A stretch of 64,000 nt of DNA from Candidatus Kapaibacterium sp. (GTDB lineage: Bacteria > Bacteroidota > Ignavibacteria > Kapaibacteriales > UBA2268). Both the position numbers and the translations under genes were made by a program. The first letter of the stretch is position 1. Each line of letters begins with the position of its first letter. A model generated the notes under the pieces. The model was not told the DNA's origin and did not search any database. It saw only the letters and a list, made by a program, of their open reading frames with translations. This document shows, piece by piece, positions 45,431 to 55,813 of the stretch. The DNA lies in assembly GCA_013414795.1 (NCBI GenBank), contig CP058732.1, positions 1,773,950-1,837,949 on the forward strand. The letters run 5' to 3'.

Positions 45431-48400
45431 ATGAAAAGGTTGGTTATTTTAATTAGCATTTATTTGCTTTCTTCCATATTTGTTTACTGCCAAATTCCAC
45501 ACAACTTTTTTGTAAAAAATTATGGTCAATGGCCCAGCAATGTTCTCTTCACATCTTTTCAAAAGAACTTAACATTTTTCGCCACTAATGAGGGTCTTTT
45601 TTTTGATTATTTTAAAACACAAAACCACGAAGGGCAGTTTATTAAAAGTGGTTCAATAATCAAGTTTAAAATCGATGGTGCGAAATTCAGCAATATTATC
45701 GAAAAAGGAATCTCTTCGTGGAAACTTAACTTCTTTTATGGGAACAACCCATCGAATTGGAAAAAAGAAATTCGTGGTGCCGAACAAATCATCATTCCAA
45801 ATATCTTGGACAAAATTGATTTAGTGCTTACATCAAGTCCAGATGTGAGATACGATTTTGTGGTACATCCGGAAGGCAATCCACAACAAATCAAAATTAA
45901 TATCGAGGGTGCAACAATTGTAAAATGTTCCGGAAAAGAAATAATTTTAAAAACCTCATTTGGTGAAGTAATTCATCGAAATTTATTTGTTTTCCAGAAA
46001 AATGGAAATGAAGCAACCCCAATCGAAGCATCTTTTAAAATCATCGATAATCATACTTTTGGTTTTATTGTAAGCAATTACGACAAAAGTAAAGATTTGA
46101 TAATAGACCCGCTGGTTTTAAGCACTTTGATTGGTGGCTCCAACGCTGAGGAAATTGTTGATATTTGTGAACCAGTTCAAGGAACTATTATCGTGACTGG
46201 GTGGACAGAATCTCCCAACTTTTCAACAACTACTGGCGCATATTCCAGAACATTATCTGGTGGAATAGATATCTTCATTAGCAAGTTCAATGTTAAAGGT
46301 TCTGCAAGAGAGCTTGTGTTTTCAACATTTCTTGGAGGTGCAGAAAACGATTCACCAGTTAATGTTCAGGTCGATCAAAACAGCAACATATACATTGGAG
46401 CAACAACAAATTCCAACGATTTACCCTTGGTTAATGCAATATCAAAATCATCCTACGGTTTGAATGATGCCTACATTTGCAAATTTAATTCCGATTGCAA
46501 CGAAATAATTTTTTCCACTTATTTTGGTGGAAGTAAAGACGATTTTTTAACTTCTGTAAAACTTTCTGGGGACAATGGAATTTATCTTTGTGGTTACACC
46601 AGTTCAAATGATTTGCCAACTACTGGTGGAGCATATCAAGATAAACTTAAGGGAAAATACGACATTTTCTTTGCAAAACTGTCAAATACTGGACAAACAA
46701 TACGAACCTGTACTTATATTGGCGGAATCGAAGACGACTTTGCTTATGATATGTGTGTAACACCTTCCGAATACATTTACATTGGTGGAGCAACTAAATC
46801 AAATGACTTTCCAGCGTTTCCTGTGAAAATCTGGTATTACGGTTCATATGAGTATGTTTTTGAATCACCTTTTGATAGAACTTACAATGGAAATTTCGAT
46901 GGTGTTGTTATTAAAATACTTGGCTCAAGTGGTGCGCTTGAATATGCCTCTTTCTTTGGTGGTCTTGCCGATGACTTTGTTACTGCTGTAGGATATTTTG
47001 GAGCAGAAGAAAAAGTTGTCTTTGCTGGTAAAACTTATAAAGAACCCTCGGTAACCACCTTTCCCCTTAGCCAAACTGCTTATCAAAATACAATTAAAGG
47101 TCAAGCCGAGACATTCGTTGCCTCTCTGTCCAATATAGTCATTACAACTCAATATAATTACACTTATAAAAGCCAAAATTTAGTTTTTTCAACATTTTTA
47201 GGTGGCTCTGGCGATGATATTCCAACTGCAGTTACATTCAACAAAAGTACACAAACCTTCTATCTGGTTGGATATACAAATTCTACTAATTTTCCAATTG
47301 TAAACAACCCAAGCTCCAAAAAACAACAAAAAAACGACATATATTTTGTCTCGATGCTTAATGATGGAAGTGCAATAACTTATAGTAATATTATTGGCGG
47401 AAACAATGATGATATTCCAACTGCACTTTTCTTAAATTATGCTGGTGATTATTATATTGTTGGAAGCACAAATTCAACAAACTTCCCTATCGTTAATCCC
47501 ATAAGTGGTATCTCTGGTGAAAGTCTTCCCGACGCATTTATTTTGAAAAACGTTGATGCGACAATTCGCTTTGAGGCACCCTTTGCCAACGATAAATTCT
47601 GTCCAGAAGCAAATGTCACCGTAAAGTGGGGTGTCGAGGGAATGACCCAACCCGATTCCTTTGATATTGAAATAATGCCCGAATGCACCAGTCAATGGAT
47701 GCTTGTTGCTTCTAATGTTAATGGGCTATCCAAAACAATTACACTTCCAAAAGACATTACTGGAAAAGTTTGGATTAGAGTCTCACACCCCAAGGGCTTA
47801 ATAGCTACTATTGCCGGTCCCATTATCATTCAAGAACCACCCAAACTGGTATCCTTTTATCCTTCAGAAAATAACATCGAACTGTGTGAAGGTGATTCTA
47901 TTTACTTCTTTGTTGAAGCCACTGGGGATGGATTGCGATATCAATGGTATTATGATGGAACCCCAATAAGCAATGCAACCGATTCTATACTGGTTTTGAA
48001 AAATCTTACAACATCAAACTCTGGAAAGTATAAGGTTGGAATTTCGGGAACTTGTCCCCCATTGGTCGAAAGTCCTGAAATATCTCTGACTGTAATACCA
48101 GAAACCAAAATTACCAATCAATCTAAGGATACTATTGTAAAAGAAGGAAAAGAACTTTCCCTTTTTGTTCAAAGCAAAGGACAAAATCTGAAATACCAAT
48201 GGTACAAAAATGACATAAAATTGCTTGGAGAAACAAGACCCAATTTTAATATACAATCGGTTTCTCGATTTGACGAAGGATATTATTACTGCATAGTTGA
48301 AGGAACTTGTGGTAGAGACACATCTCGCAAAATTTTTGTCTCGATTGATACAAATATCACAAAAGTAGAAGAAATGTTGAACAACAATTGTTTTAGTGCA

Positions 48401-48631
48401 AAAGTTATCGACAAAACACTTTACATTTGGTTAAGGTGTCATTACGACGATAATCCAATTGGAATTTATATTTACAATATTCTTGGCGAGAATGTTATTA
48501 CCGAAGAACTACCTTTGCATTTACCCGAACAAGTTTTTAAATTCGACTTAACAAAACTTTCCGTCGGAATTTATCTTTTAAATATTCGCTCCAAAGATTC
48601 TGTATGTAACATTCCTTTCTTTTTACAATAA
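45431..48631 (+). CDS. T9SS-secreted SBBP-repeat protein with two Ig-like domains
   Basis: The 1066-residue protein has a signal peptide (KRLVILISIYLLSSIFVYC-Q), an N-terminal beta domain beginning FVKNYGQWP typical of SBBP proteins, then about seven SBBP propeller repeats (46110-47520; FSTFLGGSGDD, YIGATTNSNDLP), an intermediate beta domain, and two Ig-like domains (GLRYQWYYDGTPIS ... GKYKVGISG; NLKYQWYKNDIKL ... GYYYCIVEG). The last 80 residues resemble a T9SS sorting domain (YIYNILGENVITEEL, a 'VGIYLLNI' strand). It is likely a surface or extracellular protein; ligand unknown. GAGGT precedes ATG at 45431. An intrinsic terminator follows at 48649-48679. Confidence 0.85.
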   Translation: MKRLVILISIYLLSSIFVYCQIPHNFFVKNYGQWPSNVLFTSFQKNLTFFATNEGLFFDYFKTQNHEGQFIKSGSIIKFKIDGAKFSNIIEKGISSWKLNFFYGNNPSNWKKEIRGAEQIIIPNILDKIDLVLTSSPDVRYDFVVHPEGNPQQIKINIEGATIVKCSGKEIILKTSFGEVIHRNLFVFQKNGNEATPIEASFKIIDNHTFGFIVSNYDKSKDLIIDPLVLSTLIGGSNAEEIVDICEPVQGTIIVTGWTESPNFSTTTGAYSRTLSGGIDIFISKFNVKGSARELVFSTFLGGAENDSPVNVQVDQNSNIYIGATTNSNDLPLVNAISKSSYGLNDAYICKFNSDCNEIIFSTYFGGSKDDFLTSVKLSGDNGIYLCGYTSSNDLPTTGGAYQDKLKGKYDIFFAKLSNTGQTIRTCTYIGGIEDDFAYDMCVTPSEYIYIGGATKSNDFPAFPVKIWYYGSYEYVFESPFDRTYNGNFDGVVIKILGSSGALEYASFFGGLADDFVTAVGYFGAEEKVVFAGKTYKEPSVTTFPLSQTAYQNTIKGQAETFVASLSNIVITTQYNYTYKSQNLVFSTFLGGSGDDIPTAVTFNKSTQTFYLVGYTNSTNFPIVNNPSSKKQQKNDIYFVSMLNDGSAITYSNIIGGNNDDIPTALFLNYAGDYYIVGSTNSTNFPIVNPISGISGESLPDAFILKNVDATIRFEAPFANDKFCPEANVTVKWGVEGMTQPDSFDIEIMPECTSQWMLVASNVNGLSKTITLPKDITGKVWIRVSHPKGLIATIAGPIIIQEPPKLVSFYPSENNIELCEGDSIYFFVEATGDGLRYQWYYDGTPISNATDSILVLKNLTTSNSGKYKVGISGTCPPLVESPEISLTVIPETKITNQSKDTIVKEGKELSLFVQSKGQNLKYQWYKNDIKLLGETRPNFNIQSVSRFDEGYYYCIVEGTCGRDTSRKIFVSIDTNITKVEEMLNNNCFSAKVIDKTLYIWLRCHYDDNPIGIYIYNILGENVITEELPLHLPEQVFKFDLTKLSVGIYLLNIRSKDSVCNIPFFLQ
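46110..47520 (+). repeat. Coding repeats: about seven SBBP beta-propeller units
   Basis: Within the SBBP protein, about seven units of roughly 55-85 codons repeat the pattern '(F/Y)S(T/N)xxGGxxDDxxxxV ... YI(V/C)GxTxSxx(L/F)P'. Examples are STYFGGSKDDFLTSVKL, ASFFGGLADDFVTAVGYF and STFLGGSGDDIPTAVTF. The degree of divergence indicates old repeats, not recent tandem duplication. Confidence 0.75.
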
Positions 48632-48648
48632 AACCTACTCTATTGACA

Positions 48649-48679
48649 ACCCTCCGTATGTGTATTATTTACGGAGGGT
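48649..48679 (+). terminator. Intrinsic terminator
   Basis: A perfect 10-bp stem ACCCTCCGTA (48649-48658) with TACGGAGGGT (48670-48679) surrounds an 11-base loop and is followed by ATTTTATTTTT. It closes the SBBP gene; the thiN ATG lies 30 bases further, so readthrough or a promoter inside the hairpin's tail would have to supply thiN. Confidence 0.88.
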
Positions 48680-48708
48680 ATTTTATTTTTGCTTTTTTTA
48701 TAATTGAA

Positions 48709-49455
<747 letters not shown>

Positions 49456-49490
49456 ACTATAGTTGCAAAATTACAAAATTTTCATCAAAT

Positions 49491-51071
49491 TTAAGCCATT
49501 TTTGGCTCTAAAATCACAACTGGTACAATCATTTCTTCCATTGAGATACCACCGTGCTGGAAACTATCTTTGTATCTCTGCAAATAATAGTGATAATCTG
49601 TTGGATAGACAAAATAATAATCTTCTTTGGCTATAATGTTATTTACTGTAATCGATATCTTTGGCAATTTCAATTCTGTCAAATCTGAAATTTGCATAGC
49701 ATATCGAGGTTCACACTTGACATTTTTTCCAAATTTGTATCGTAATGAAGTAGAAGTTTCGCGGTCGCCTAAAACTTTCACCCCTCTCATACAACGAATC
49801 GAACCATGGTCGGTTGTTAGAATTATTTTTACATTAGGGTAATTGGAGAGAACTTGAAGCATACCCAATAAACTCGAATGGCTAAACCAGGAACGAGTTA
49901 AAGAACGGTAAGCAGATTCATTCGGCGCAATTTCTTTCAAAATAGCAAAGTCAGAGCGTGAGTGGGCAATCATATCGACCGAATTGACAACAATAGCAGT
50001 TAAGTGATTCTTTGCATATTTATGAATTTCGGATTCAACCTTTTTACCGAATTCAGTTTCGTGGATTTTAATGTAGGTCAATGGTGTTGTCAAGTTAATT
50101 TTCTTCCTTTTCAGTTGTTCAATTAGTAATTCCTTTTCGAAAGCATTTTGCTTATGGTCCTCGGTATTTAATTCGCCAACCCAATATTGTGGATAGTGTT
50201 TTTGAATATCAATTGGAAACAATCCAGAAAAGATAGAGTTTCTTGCATAGGGGGTTGCAGTGGGCAAAATTGACATATAAAATTCTTTTCTAATCTTGTA
50301 AAATTGTTGCAAGATTTCTTCCATTACAAGCCATTGGTCAAGCCGTAAACAATCAATAACAAAAAAGAACAAGTTGGTTTTAGAGTTAAGATTTGGAATA
50401 ACATAATTTTCAACAATTTCTGGAGAAAGAATCGGGCGTCCGTCGCTTTTTTCAGTATTGATAATGTCTTTATAATTTTTCTCTATGTAATTTGAAAAGA
50501 CAGTGTTTGCTTCTCGAAAAATATCCCGCAAAGAATCATCTAATCCCGCAGAAGGATATTTATCCAATTCCAAAGACCAATTCACAAGTTTTGTATAAAT
50601 TTCCACCCAATCTTCCCATTCAAGGGAATCATTTAACCGCACTCGAATATTTGTTGTATCTGTCAAAAAATTTTGAATTAGTTTTTCCTGGCTAATTCTA
50701 TCCGATTCGAGAAAACGCTTGCAAATTGCAAGAATTTGTGTCGGATTGACTGGCTTTGTCAAATAGTCGTCTATCTTTCGACCGATAGCCTCTTCCATCA
50801 ATGTTTCTGCTTCGTTTTTTGTAACCATAACTACGGGTAGATAAGGATTTATTTCCTTAATTGAAACAAGGGTGTCCAAACCACTCATTCCAAGCATCAT
50901 TTCGTCGAGGAAAATCAAATCATAGATATTGCTTCGAACGAGTTCCAATCCGTCTTCTCCGCTTGTAGCAGTGTCGACTTCGAACCCTTTCTGCTTCAAC
51001 AAAATCAGATGGGGACGAAGGAGTTCAATCTCATCGTCAATCCAAAGAATGCGACCTTTTGGTTTTTCCAT
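49491..51071 (-). CDS. porX: PorX: receiver plus PglZ-type phosphatase-like regulator of T9SS
   Basis: PorX is a response regulator controlling type IX secretion genes in Bacteroidota. The 526-residue protein has a receiver domain (LWIDDEIE; phosphoacceptor Asp56 in FLDEMMLG; Lys near 105 in LTKPVNP), a helical linker, and a C-terminal alkaline-phosphatase-like PglZ domain with metal-site elements FFFVIDCLRLDQW, ILPTATPYARNS, NSVDMIAHSR and ILTTDHGSIR. Length and order match PorX of Porphyromonas (known family architecture). It supports the sorting domains found on three secreted proteins here. Its partner kinase PorY is not obvious. It is divergent from the truncated clpB with a 126-base shared upstream region. 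ATG at 51071. Confidence 0.92.
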   Translation of the reverse strand: MEKPKGRILWIDDEIELLRPHLILLKQKGFEVDTATSGEDGLELVRSNIYDLIFLDEMMLGMSGLDTLVSIKEINPYLPVVMVTKNEAETLMEEAIGRKIDDYLTKPVNPTQILAICKRFLESDRISQEKLIQNFLTDTTNIRVRLNDSLEWEDWVEIYTKLVNWSLELDKYPSAGLDDSLRDIFREANTVFSNYIEKNYKDIINTEKSDGRPILSPEIVENYVIPNLNSKTNLFFFVIDCLRLDQWLVMEEILQQFYKIRKEFYMSILPTATPYARNSIFSGLFPIDIQKHYPQYWVGELNTEDHKQNAFEKELLIEQLKRKKINLTTPLTYIKIHETEFGKKVESEIHKYAKNHLTAIVVNSVDMIAHSRSDFAILKEIAPNESAYRSLTRSWFSHSSLLGMLQVLSNYPNVKIILTTDHGSIRCMRGVKVLGDRETSTSLRYKFGKNVKCEPRYAMQISDLTELKLPKISITVNNIIAKEDYYFVYPTDYHYYLQRYKDSFQHGGISMEEMIVPVVILEPKMA

Positions 51072-51197
51072 TATTTTCTCAAATTATTAAACAAAAGCAA
51101 AAAGGTAGAAACGTACTCTATTTAAAATTTTTTATTAATTTACAATATTTAAAGAATGTTTGAATTGTAAATTATTGTTGAAAAAATATAATAAAAA

Positions 51198-52520
51198 ATG
51201 AATTTCCAGAAATTTACATTAAGGTCGCAAGAGGCTGTTCAAACTGCACAAGAAATTGCAATTAACTACAACCATCAAGCGCTCGAACCTATTCATCTAT
51301 TCGCTGCTCTTGTCCAAGACGAAGATGGATTGGTTGTTGAAATACTTAAAAAATTGGAAGTTAATTTAGCCAAACTTAAAGTAAAAGTAAATGAACTTTT
51401 AGAAAGCCTACCCAAAGTTACTGGTTACACGGGGAATCTATATCTTAGCCCTTCGCTAAACGAGGTGTTCGATACATCATTCAAAGAAGCAAAATTGATG
51501 CATGACGAATATGTTAGCGTCGAACATCTTCTGCTTGCTCTTCTTTCTGTTCGTTCAAATGTTGCAGATTTGCTCAAATCTTATAATGTTACAAAAGATG
51601 ATATTTTGAAAATACTTAAAGAAATTCGAGGTGGACATAGAGTAACCGACCAAAGCCCCGAAGAAAAATACCAAGCACTTCGCAAATATGGAAGAATCTT
51701 GAATGATGAAGTTAGAGAGGGCAAATTAGACCCCGTGATTGGCAGAGAAGAAGAAATCCGAAGAGTACTTCAAGTACTGTCGCGAAGGACAAAGAATAAT
51801 CCAGTTTTAATTGGCGAGCCCGGGGTTGGAAAAACAGCAATAGTCGAGGGAATCGCTCAGATGATTGTTTCTGGAGATGTTCCAGATAATTTGAAGGACA
51901 AAATTGTAGTAATGCTGGATATGGGTGCTTTGGTTGCTGGAACACAATTTCGGGGACAATTCGAAGAGCGATTGAAAGCAGTTATCAAAGAAGTTACAGA
52001 ATCCAATGGCCAGATAATTCTTTTCATCGACGAAATCCATACACTCATCGGTGCTGGAGCAACACAAGGTAGTATGGACGCGGCAAACATCTTAAAGCCA
52101 GCCCTTGCCCGCGGTGAATTGCGTTGTATCGGAGCAACGACACTCGACGAATATCAAAAATACATTGAAAAAGACCCAGCACTCGAACGCCGTTTCCAAA
52201 AAGTCTTTGTCGACGAACCTACAGTTGAAGAAACAATTTCGATTTTGCGTGGTTTGAAGGAAAAATACGAAGTGCATCATGGTGTTAAAATTTCAGATGC
52301 AGCCATTGTCGCAGCAGCAGAACTTTCCAATCGATATATAACCGATAGATTCCTTCCCGACAAAGCAATCGATTTGATTGACGAAGCAGCAAGCAAAATA
52401 AAATTAGAAATCGAATCTATGCCAGAAGAACTTGATTCAATTGAACGCAAAATTCGTCAACTTGAAATAGAGCGAGAAGCACTTATTCGAGAACTTAAAA
52501 GCAAAGGTGTGGAAATATAA
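51198..52520 (+). CDS. clpB: Truncated ClpB: N domain and first AAA+ domain only
   Basis: ClpB disaggregates proteins with DnaK and is normally about 860 residues. Here only 440 residues are encoded: the N domain (about 1-145), AAA+ domain 1 with Walker A GEPGVGKT (206-213), Walker B ILFIDEIH, pore loop [12 protein letters not shown], Arg-finger region ALERRFQ, and the first helix of the middle coiled coil ([23 protein letters not shown]), which stops at KGVEI. The second AAA+ ring is absent, and the next gene's ATG overlaps this stop by one base (TAATG), so the ending looks settled rather than a simple frameshift. No clpB remainder was found in the other frames nearby. Start ATG at 51198. 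Confidence 0.88.
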   Translation: MNFQKFTLRSQEAVQTAQEIAINYNHQALEPIHLFAALVQDEDGLVVEILKKLEVNLAKLKVKVNELLESLPKVTGYTGNLYLSPSLNEVFDTSFKEAKLMHDEYVSVEHLLLALLSVRSNVADLLKSYNVTKDDILKILKEIRGGHRVTDQSPEEKYQALRKYGRILNDEVREGKLDPVIGREEEIRRVLQVLSRRTKNNPVLIGEPGVGKTAIVEGIAQMIVSGDVPDNLKDKIVVMLDMGALVAGTQFRGQFEERLKAVIKEVTESNGQIILFIDEIHTLIGAGATQGSMDAANILKPALARGELRCIGATTLDEYQKYIEKDPALERRFQKVFVDEPTVEETISILRGLKEKYEVHHGVKISDAAIVAAAELSNRYITDRFLPDKAIDLIDEAASKIKLEIESMPEELDSIERKIRQLEIEREALIRELKSKGVEI

Positions 52521-53731
52521 TGGAAGAATTCTTCATTCCATTTTGTCTTGTAGAGAAAAGTGAATCAACCAAAAACTCCTTAAAAAAAGTTATTGAAAGA
52601 ATTTTTCGAAAATCCCCAATTTTCACTGTTAACGATGGAGTTGAATGTTGGGACCTTGTCCAAAAATATAACGATTTAATGATCATCGTTGCAAATTATC
52701 TCGAAGACCAGTATCTAACCGAACAACTTGTTAAAAACATTCGTGAATCTGAAAATACTAACATTCGTAATATTTTTGTAATCTTTATTACATCAAACTC
52801 CAATGCTGAAATAAACTTTAAAGCATTGCAAGTTGGGGCTGATGATTTCATTAATAAACCGTTTTTAATCGATGAAGTGATTGCAAAATTTCAAAATGCA
52901 TACAGAATTATGCATCTTTACAAAACCATAGAATTCCATACAAAAACAATCCAAGATTTGAATGAAGAACTTCGCAGAGACACTTTGAGAATGCGGGACC
53001 TGTTGTACCTTTTTGAATGTTTGCGAATACCAGACGGAGCCGAAAGAATAAATCGTATCACAGAGATTGCCCTTTGGATTGCTAATGAATATGACCCAGA
53101 AGACGAAAAATTAAAAAATCTAATTCAAGAGGCTGCGAAATTATGTTTTGTTGGAAGATTACAACTTCCAGAAAGAAATATTGGTGAAATTCCTACCCAA
53201 AACGGAATTCTTAAAAATGAAAAAATGGAAAAAATTCCATTTTTTTCAAAAGAAGTTTTTTCATTTTTTCGCTCCTATCAAGACGTTGCCGACGTTGTAA
53301 TTCATATTTACGAAAATTACGATGGGAGCGGTTTGCCAGATAAGTTGGAAAAGGGCAATATTCCCCTCGCTTCTCGTATCTTACGAGTTGTTATTGATTA
53401 TGATGATTATTACCAACAGAAAAAGTTTGAAAGCAACAAAATAGTTGCAATGTTGGAAGCAGAGTCTCGAAGATTGTATGATTTTCGTATTGTTGTGCTT
53501 TTAGACCAATATCTTGCCTATCGCTCTTCAATTCTTAAAGTTCCAACTGAACGTCCAATCGAGATCGACGAACTTGCCGAAGGGATGACTCTTTCGAGGA
53601 ACATTGTAACCGAAACGGGATTGAAGATTGCCGTTGCTGGAACCCTTCTAAACGAAGAGGCTGTCGAGAGAATTAAAACTATAGCGAAAGCAGAGCCAAT
53701 TATTGGCAGAATTTACATCAAAATACAATGA
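52520..53731 (+). CDS. Degenerate receiver plus degenerate HD-GYP protein
   Basis: The 403-residue protein resembles a receiver (about 6-125) followed by an HD-GYP-like domain (about 155-330) and a C-terminal beta domain (EIDELAEGMTLSRNIVTETG). In the receiver the acidic pair is VEK and the phosphoacceptor position (MIIVANY) is not Asp, although Lys113 (INKPF) stays. In the HD-GYP part the HD pair reads Cys209-Phe210 (AAKLCFVGRLQLPE) and HHE..DGSGYP reads YENYDGSGLP (268-273). It therefore probably lacks phosphorylation and cyclic-di-GMP phosphodiesterase activity and may be a scaffold or sensor. It overlaps clpB by one base and flbD by four. Confidence 0.8.
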   Translation: MEEFFIPFCLVEKSESTKNSLKKVIERIFRKSPIFTVNDGVECWDLVQKYNDLMIIVANYLEDQYLTEQLVKNIRESENTNIRNIFVIFITSNSNAEINFKALQVGADDFINKPFLIDEVIAKFQNAYRIMHLYKTIEFHTKTIQDLNEELRRDTLRMRDLLYLFECLRIPDGAERINRITEIALWIANEYDPEDEKLKNLIQEAAKLCFVGRLQLPERNIGEIPTQNGILKNEKMEKIPFFSKEVFSFFRSYQDVADVVIHIYENYDGSGLPDKLEKGNIPLASRILRVVIDYDDYYQQKKFESNKIVAMLEAESRRLYDFRIVVLLDQYLAYRSSILKVPTERPIEIDELAEGMTLSRNIVTETGLKIAVAGTLLNEEAVERIKTIAKAEPIIGRIYIKIQ

Positions 53732-53940
53732 TATTAGTTACGAAAATTGACGGTCAAAAGATTGTTATCAACGCAGAAGAAATCGAAACCATTGAAATCG
53801 GTCCGAATTCTGTAATCTCTTTACGAAGTGGTAAAAAGTTTCTCGTAAAAGAGACTTACGAAGAAATTACAAATTTGGTGATTGAATATAAAAAGAAGTT
53901 ACACCATCTTCTTCCCAAAATTGAAGACCACCAGGATTAA
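53728..53940 (+). CDS. flbD: Flagellar FlbD-family protein
   Basis: The 70-residue protein fits FlbD: ILVTKIDGQKIVINAEEIETIE, a GPNSVISLRSGKKFLVKE core and an amphipathic VIEYKKKLHHLL end. FlbD-type small proteins occur with motility genes in spirochaetes and others; their exact role is not established. It is coupled to the previous gene by an ATGA overlap. Combined with the fliP-flhA genes it supports a flagellated ancestor or organism, but its neighbours here (barrel, HATPase, ATPase) are not flagellar. Confidence 0.82.
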   Translation: MILVTKIDGQKIVINAEEIETIEIGPNSVISLRSGKKFLVKETYEEITNLVIEYKKKLHHLLPKIEDHQD

Positions 53941-55813
53941 GTTCTTCTTGTTTTGTCTACTCAATTGCTTGTGTTGTTCTCCAAAACTACTTTCTCAAAT
54001 CTTACTCTTTGAACATTCCGACACTTTGAAAAATGCAAACCATTTATCTCAAGTCTTTGACAAACAATTCAATATCTACCGTTACACAAATTCTTTCTCC
54101 TACATAAAAGAATTATATAAAACTGAATTCGGAATTTCAAACGAATACGAAGGCTTTTTGATACGTGGAAATGAAAATTCAAAAAAAGATGGAGAAAAAT
54201 TTAATTTCTATATTTCTCAAAACCTATTTTCTTTTCTGAAATTTTTTACAGATGTAAACTATCTGTTGAACTCCGATTCTAAAACGATTGGATTAAACGA
54301 AGCAGAAAAACTAAACCTAAATGTTGGCTCTTCTTTTGTTATTACGAATTTTGGCAAAAGTTTTATTTCCTATGGTATTGAAAAAAACAAACAAGTTTCA
54401 ATTTACCAACAAGGTCCACGTTTTGCTTTTGGGTTAAGGACGGAAAAAATAAATATAACTGATGTAAACCTCAATACAAATTTTTTTTGGGAAAAGGTTA
54501 AACTTAAAGACGGAAGGAAAAGTTCTACGATTACTTTTGAAACATTTCTTGATGGAAAATTCGAAGAGGGAAATTCAATATTTCTTGCATTAGATTATCA
54601 AAACATTCAACGGGATTACGTTGTATTTCCCATTTATTTAAATAACTTCTTCGAATCAAGACTTGAAAACAAAATCTTTCCAACTTTTGGTTTGAACTAT
54701 AATTTATTCGACAAAACTTTCGTTTCATTTACTGGTAGAGTTTATTCTTACAAAATCCAACGCTTTTATAATCTCTTCGACCCAACGAATCAATACACCG
54801 CAGTTGAAAGAACCTTATATGAACAATCTTTCGACTTAAATTTTGAATTATTTGCTCAAAGCAAATATTTTAGCCCAAAACTTGGTTTTAGTTACTTTTA
54901 TCGAAATGAGGAAAACGCCCTAAATAAAAGGTTCGACATAGATATACAAACATTTTCACAACTGTCAACAACCGAATTTCAAAAAAACAACTACCAAACA
55001 AGATTGAAATTGTTCTACAATTTGATTTTCTATCCTAGTTCGAGTAATATGACAACATTTTCGGGGAACGTTGGTATTTTGCGATACGATACCCCTTCCA
55101 CACTAAACGACGACGACCGAGACGAATTCCAATTTTTCACTTCTCTATCAACAAGACAACAAATATCCAAACACTACGCCCTTTCGCTCGCTTTGGATGT
55201 ACAAATGTTTCATCTGGTCTTCCTCAAATCTTCACACAGTTCCTTGAACAATTGGAATAGAATCATCAAACTTAGCGCAAGTAATGATTTTCAAACCGAA
55301 AACTTCGTTTGGAAACCAACTTTTGAAATTTTTTCCAACTATCTTGTTTATGATTTCGAAACTTCGGCAACTGGTATTCAAAGTTATGCTTTCCGTCAAT
55401 TCGTGTATAAAGATACATTACAATTATTCTTATCGAAGAACATCAGTTTCTCTGCATTCTTAGTTTACAAATATTCCGAGCGAGGAACTTTGTATTGGAA
55501 AGATTTTGCAATGACTAAAGAATTGGATATCAAGGAACTTTTTGCTAAAACTATGCTCTACTATAATCATCAAAACAAAGTTCAATTTGGCTTTGGAGCA
55601 AGAGCATACAATATTACCCAAAAGCCAATTGGTAAAAGAAATTTACCAGAAAGTTACTCTTATTATTCATTATCCCCAGAAACGGAAATAAAAATTTTTC
55701 TAAGTAAGAATAATGTAATATTTTTGCAAGGTTGGTACGAGTTAAAATTTTTGAATTACAAAATTGTCGGGGAAAACCCAAATTTGATGCTTACAACAAT
55801 GGTAAATTTGTAA
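53882..55813 (+). CDS. Outer-membrane beta-barrel-like protein
   Basis: The 643-residue frame starts at TTG 53882 inside flbD; the exact start is uncertain. A signal-peptide-like stretch (FFLFCLLNCLCCSPKLLSQ) follows a basic leader, and the mature part is rich in alternating polar/hydrophobic strands with many Tyr, Phe and Asn residues (LNFELFAQSKYFSPKLGFSYFY, VQFGFGARAYNI), typical of a large outer-membrane barrel. No family was recognised. A few later start codons (TTG near 53950) would shorten the leader and weaken the signal. The stop shares one base with the ATG of the HATPase gene. In-frame overlap with flbD is 59 bases. Confidence 0.72.
   Translation: MNIKRSYTIFFPKLKTTRIKFFLFCLLNCLCCSPKLLSQILLFEHSDTLKNANHLSQVFDKQFNIYRYTNSFSYIKELYKTEFGISNEYEGFLIRGNENSKKDGEKFNFYISQNLFSFLKFFTDVNYLLNSDSKTIGLNEAEKLNLNVGSSFVITNFGKSFISYGIEKNKQVSIYQQGPRFAFGLRTEKINITDVNLNTNFFWEKVKLKDGRKSSTITFETFLDGKFEEGNSIFLALDYQNIQRDYVVFPIYLNNFFESRLENKIFPTFGLNYNLFDKTFVSFTGRVYSYKIQRFYNLFDPTNQYTAVERTLYEQSFDLNFELFAQSKYFSPKLGFSYFYRNEENALNKRFDIDIQTFSQLSTTEFQKNNYQTRLKLFYNLIFYPSSSNMTTFSGNVGILRYDTPSTLNDDDRDEFQFFTSLSTRQQISKHYALSLALDVQMFHLVFLKSSHSSLNNWNRIIKLSASNDFQTENFVWKPTFEIFSNYLVYDFETSATGIQSYAFRQFVYKDTLQLFLSKNISFSAFLVYKYSERGTLYWKDFAMTKELDIKELFAKTMLYYNHQNKVQFGFGARAYNITQKPIGKRNLPESYSYYSLSPETEIKIFLSKNNVIFLQGWYELKFLNYKIVGENPNLMLTTMVNL

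Noticed and set aside
46110-47520. CRISPR-like repetition in the SBBP gene
   Set aside because: The repetition is at protein level with diverged DNA and is in frame; it is a propeller repeat, not a CRISPR array.
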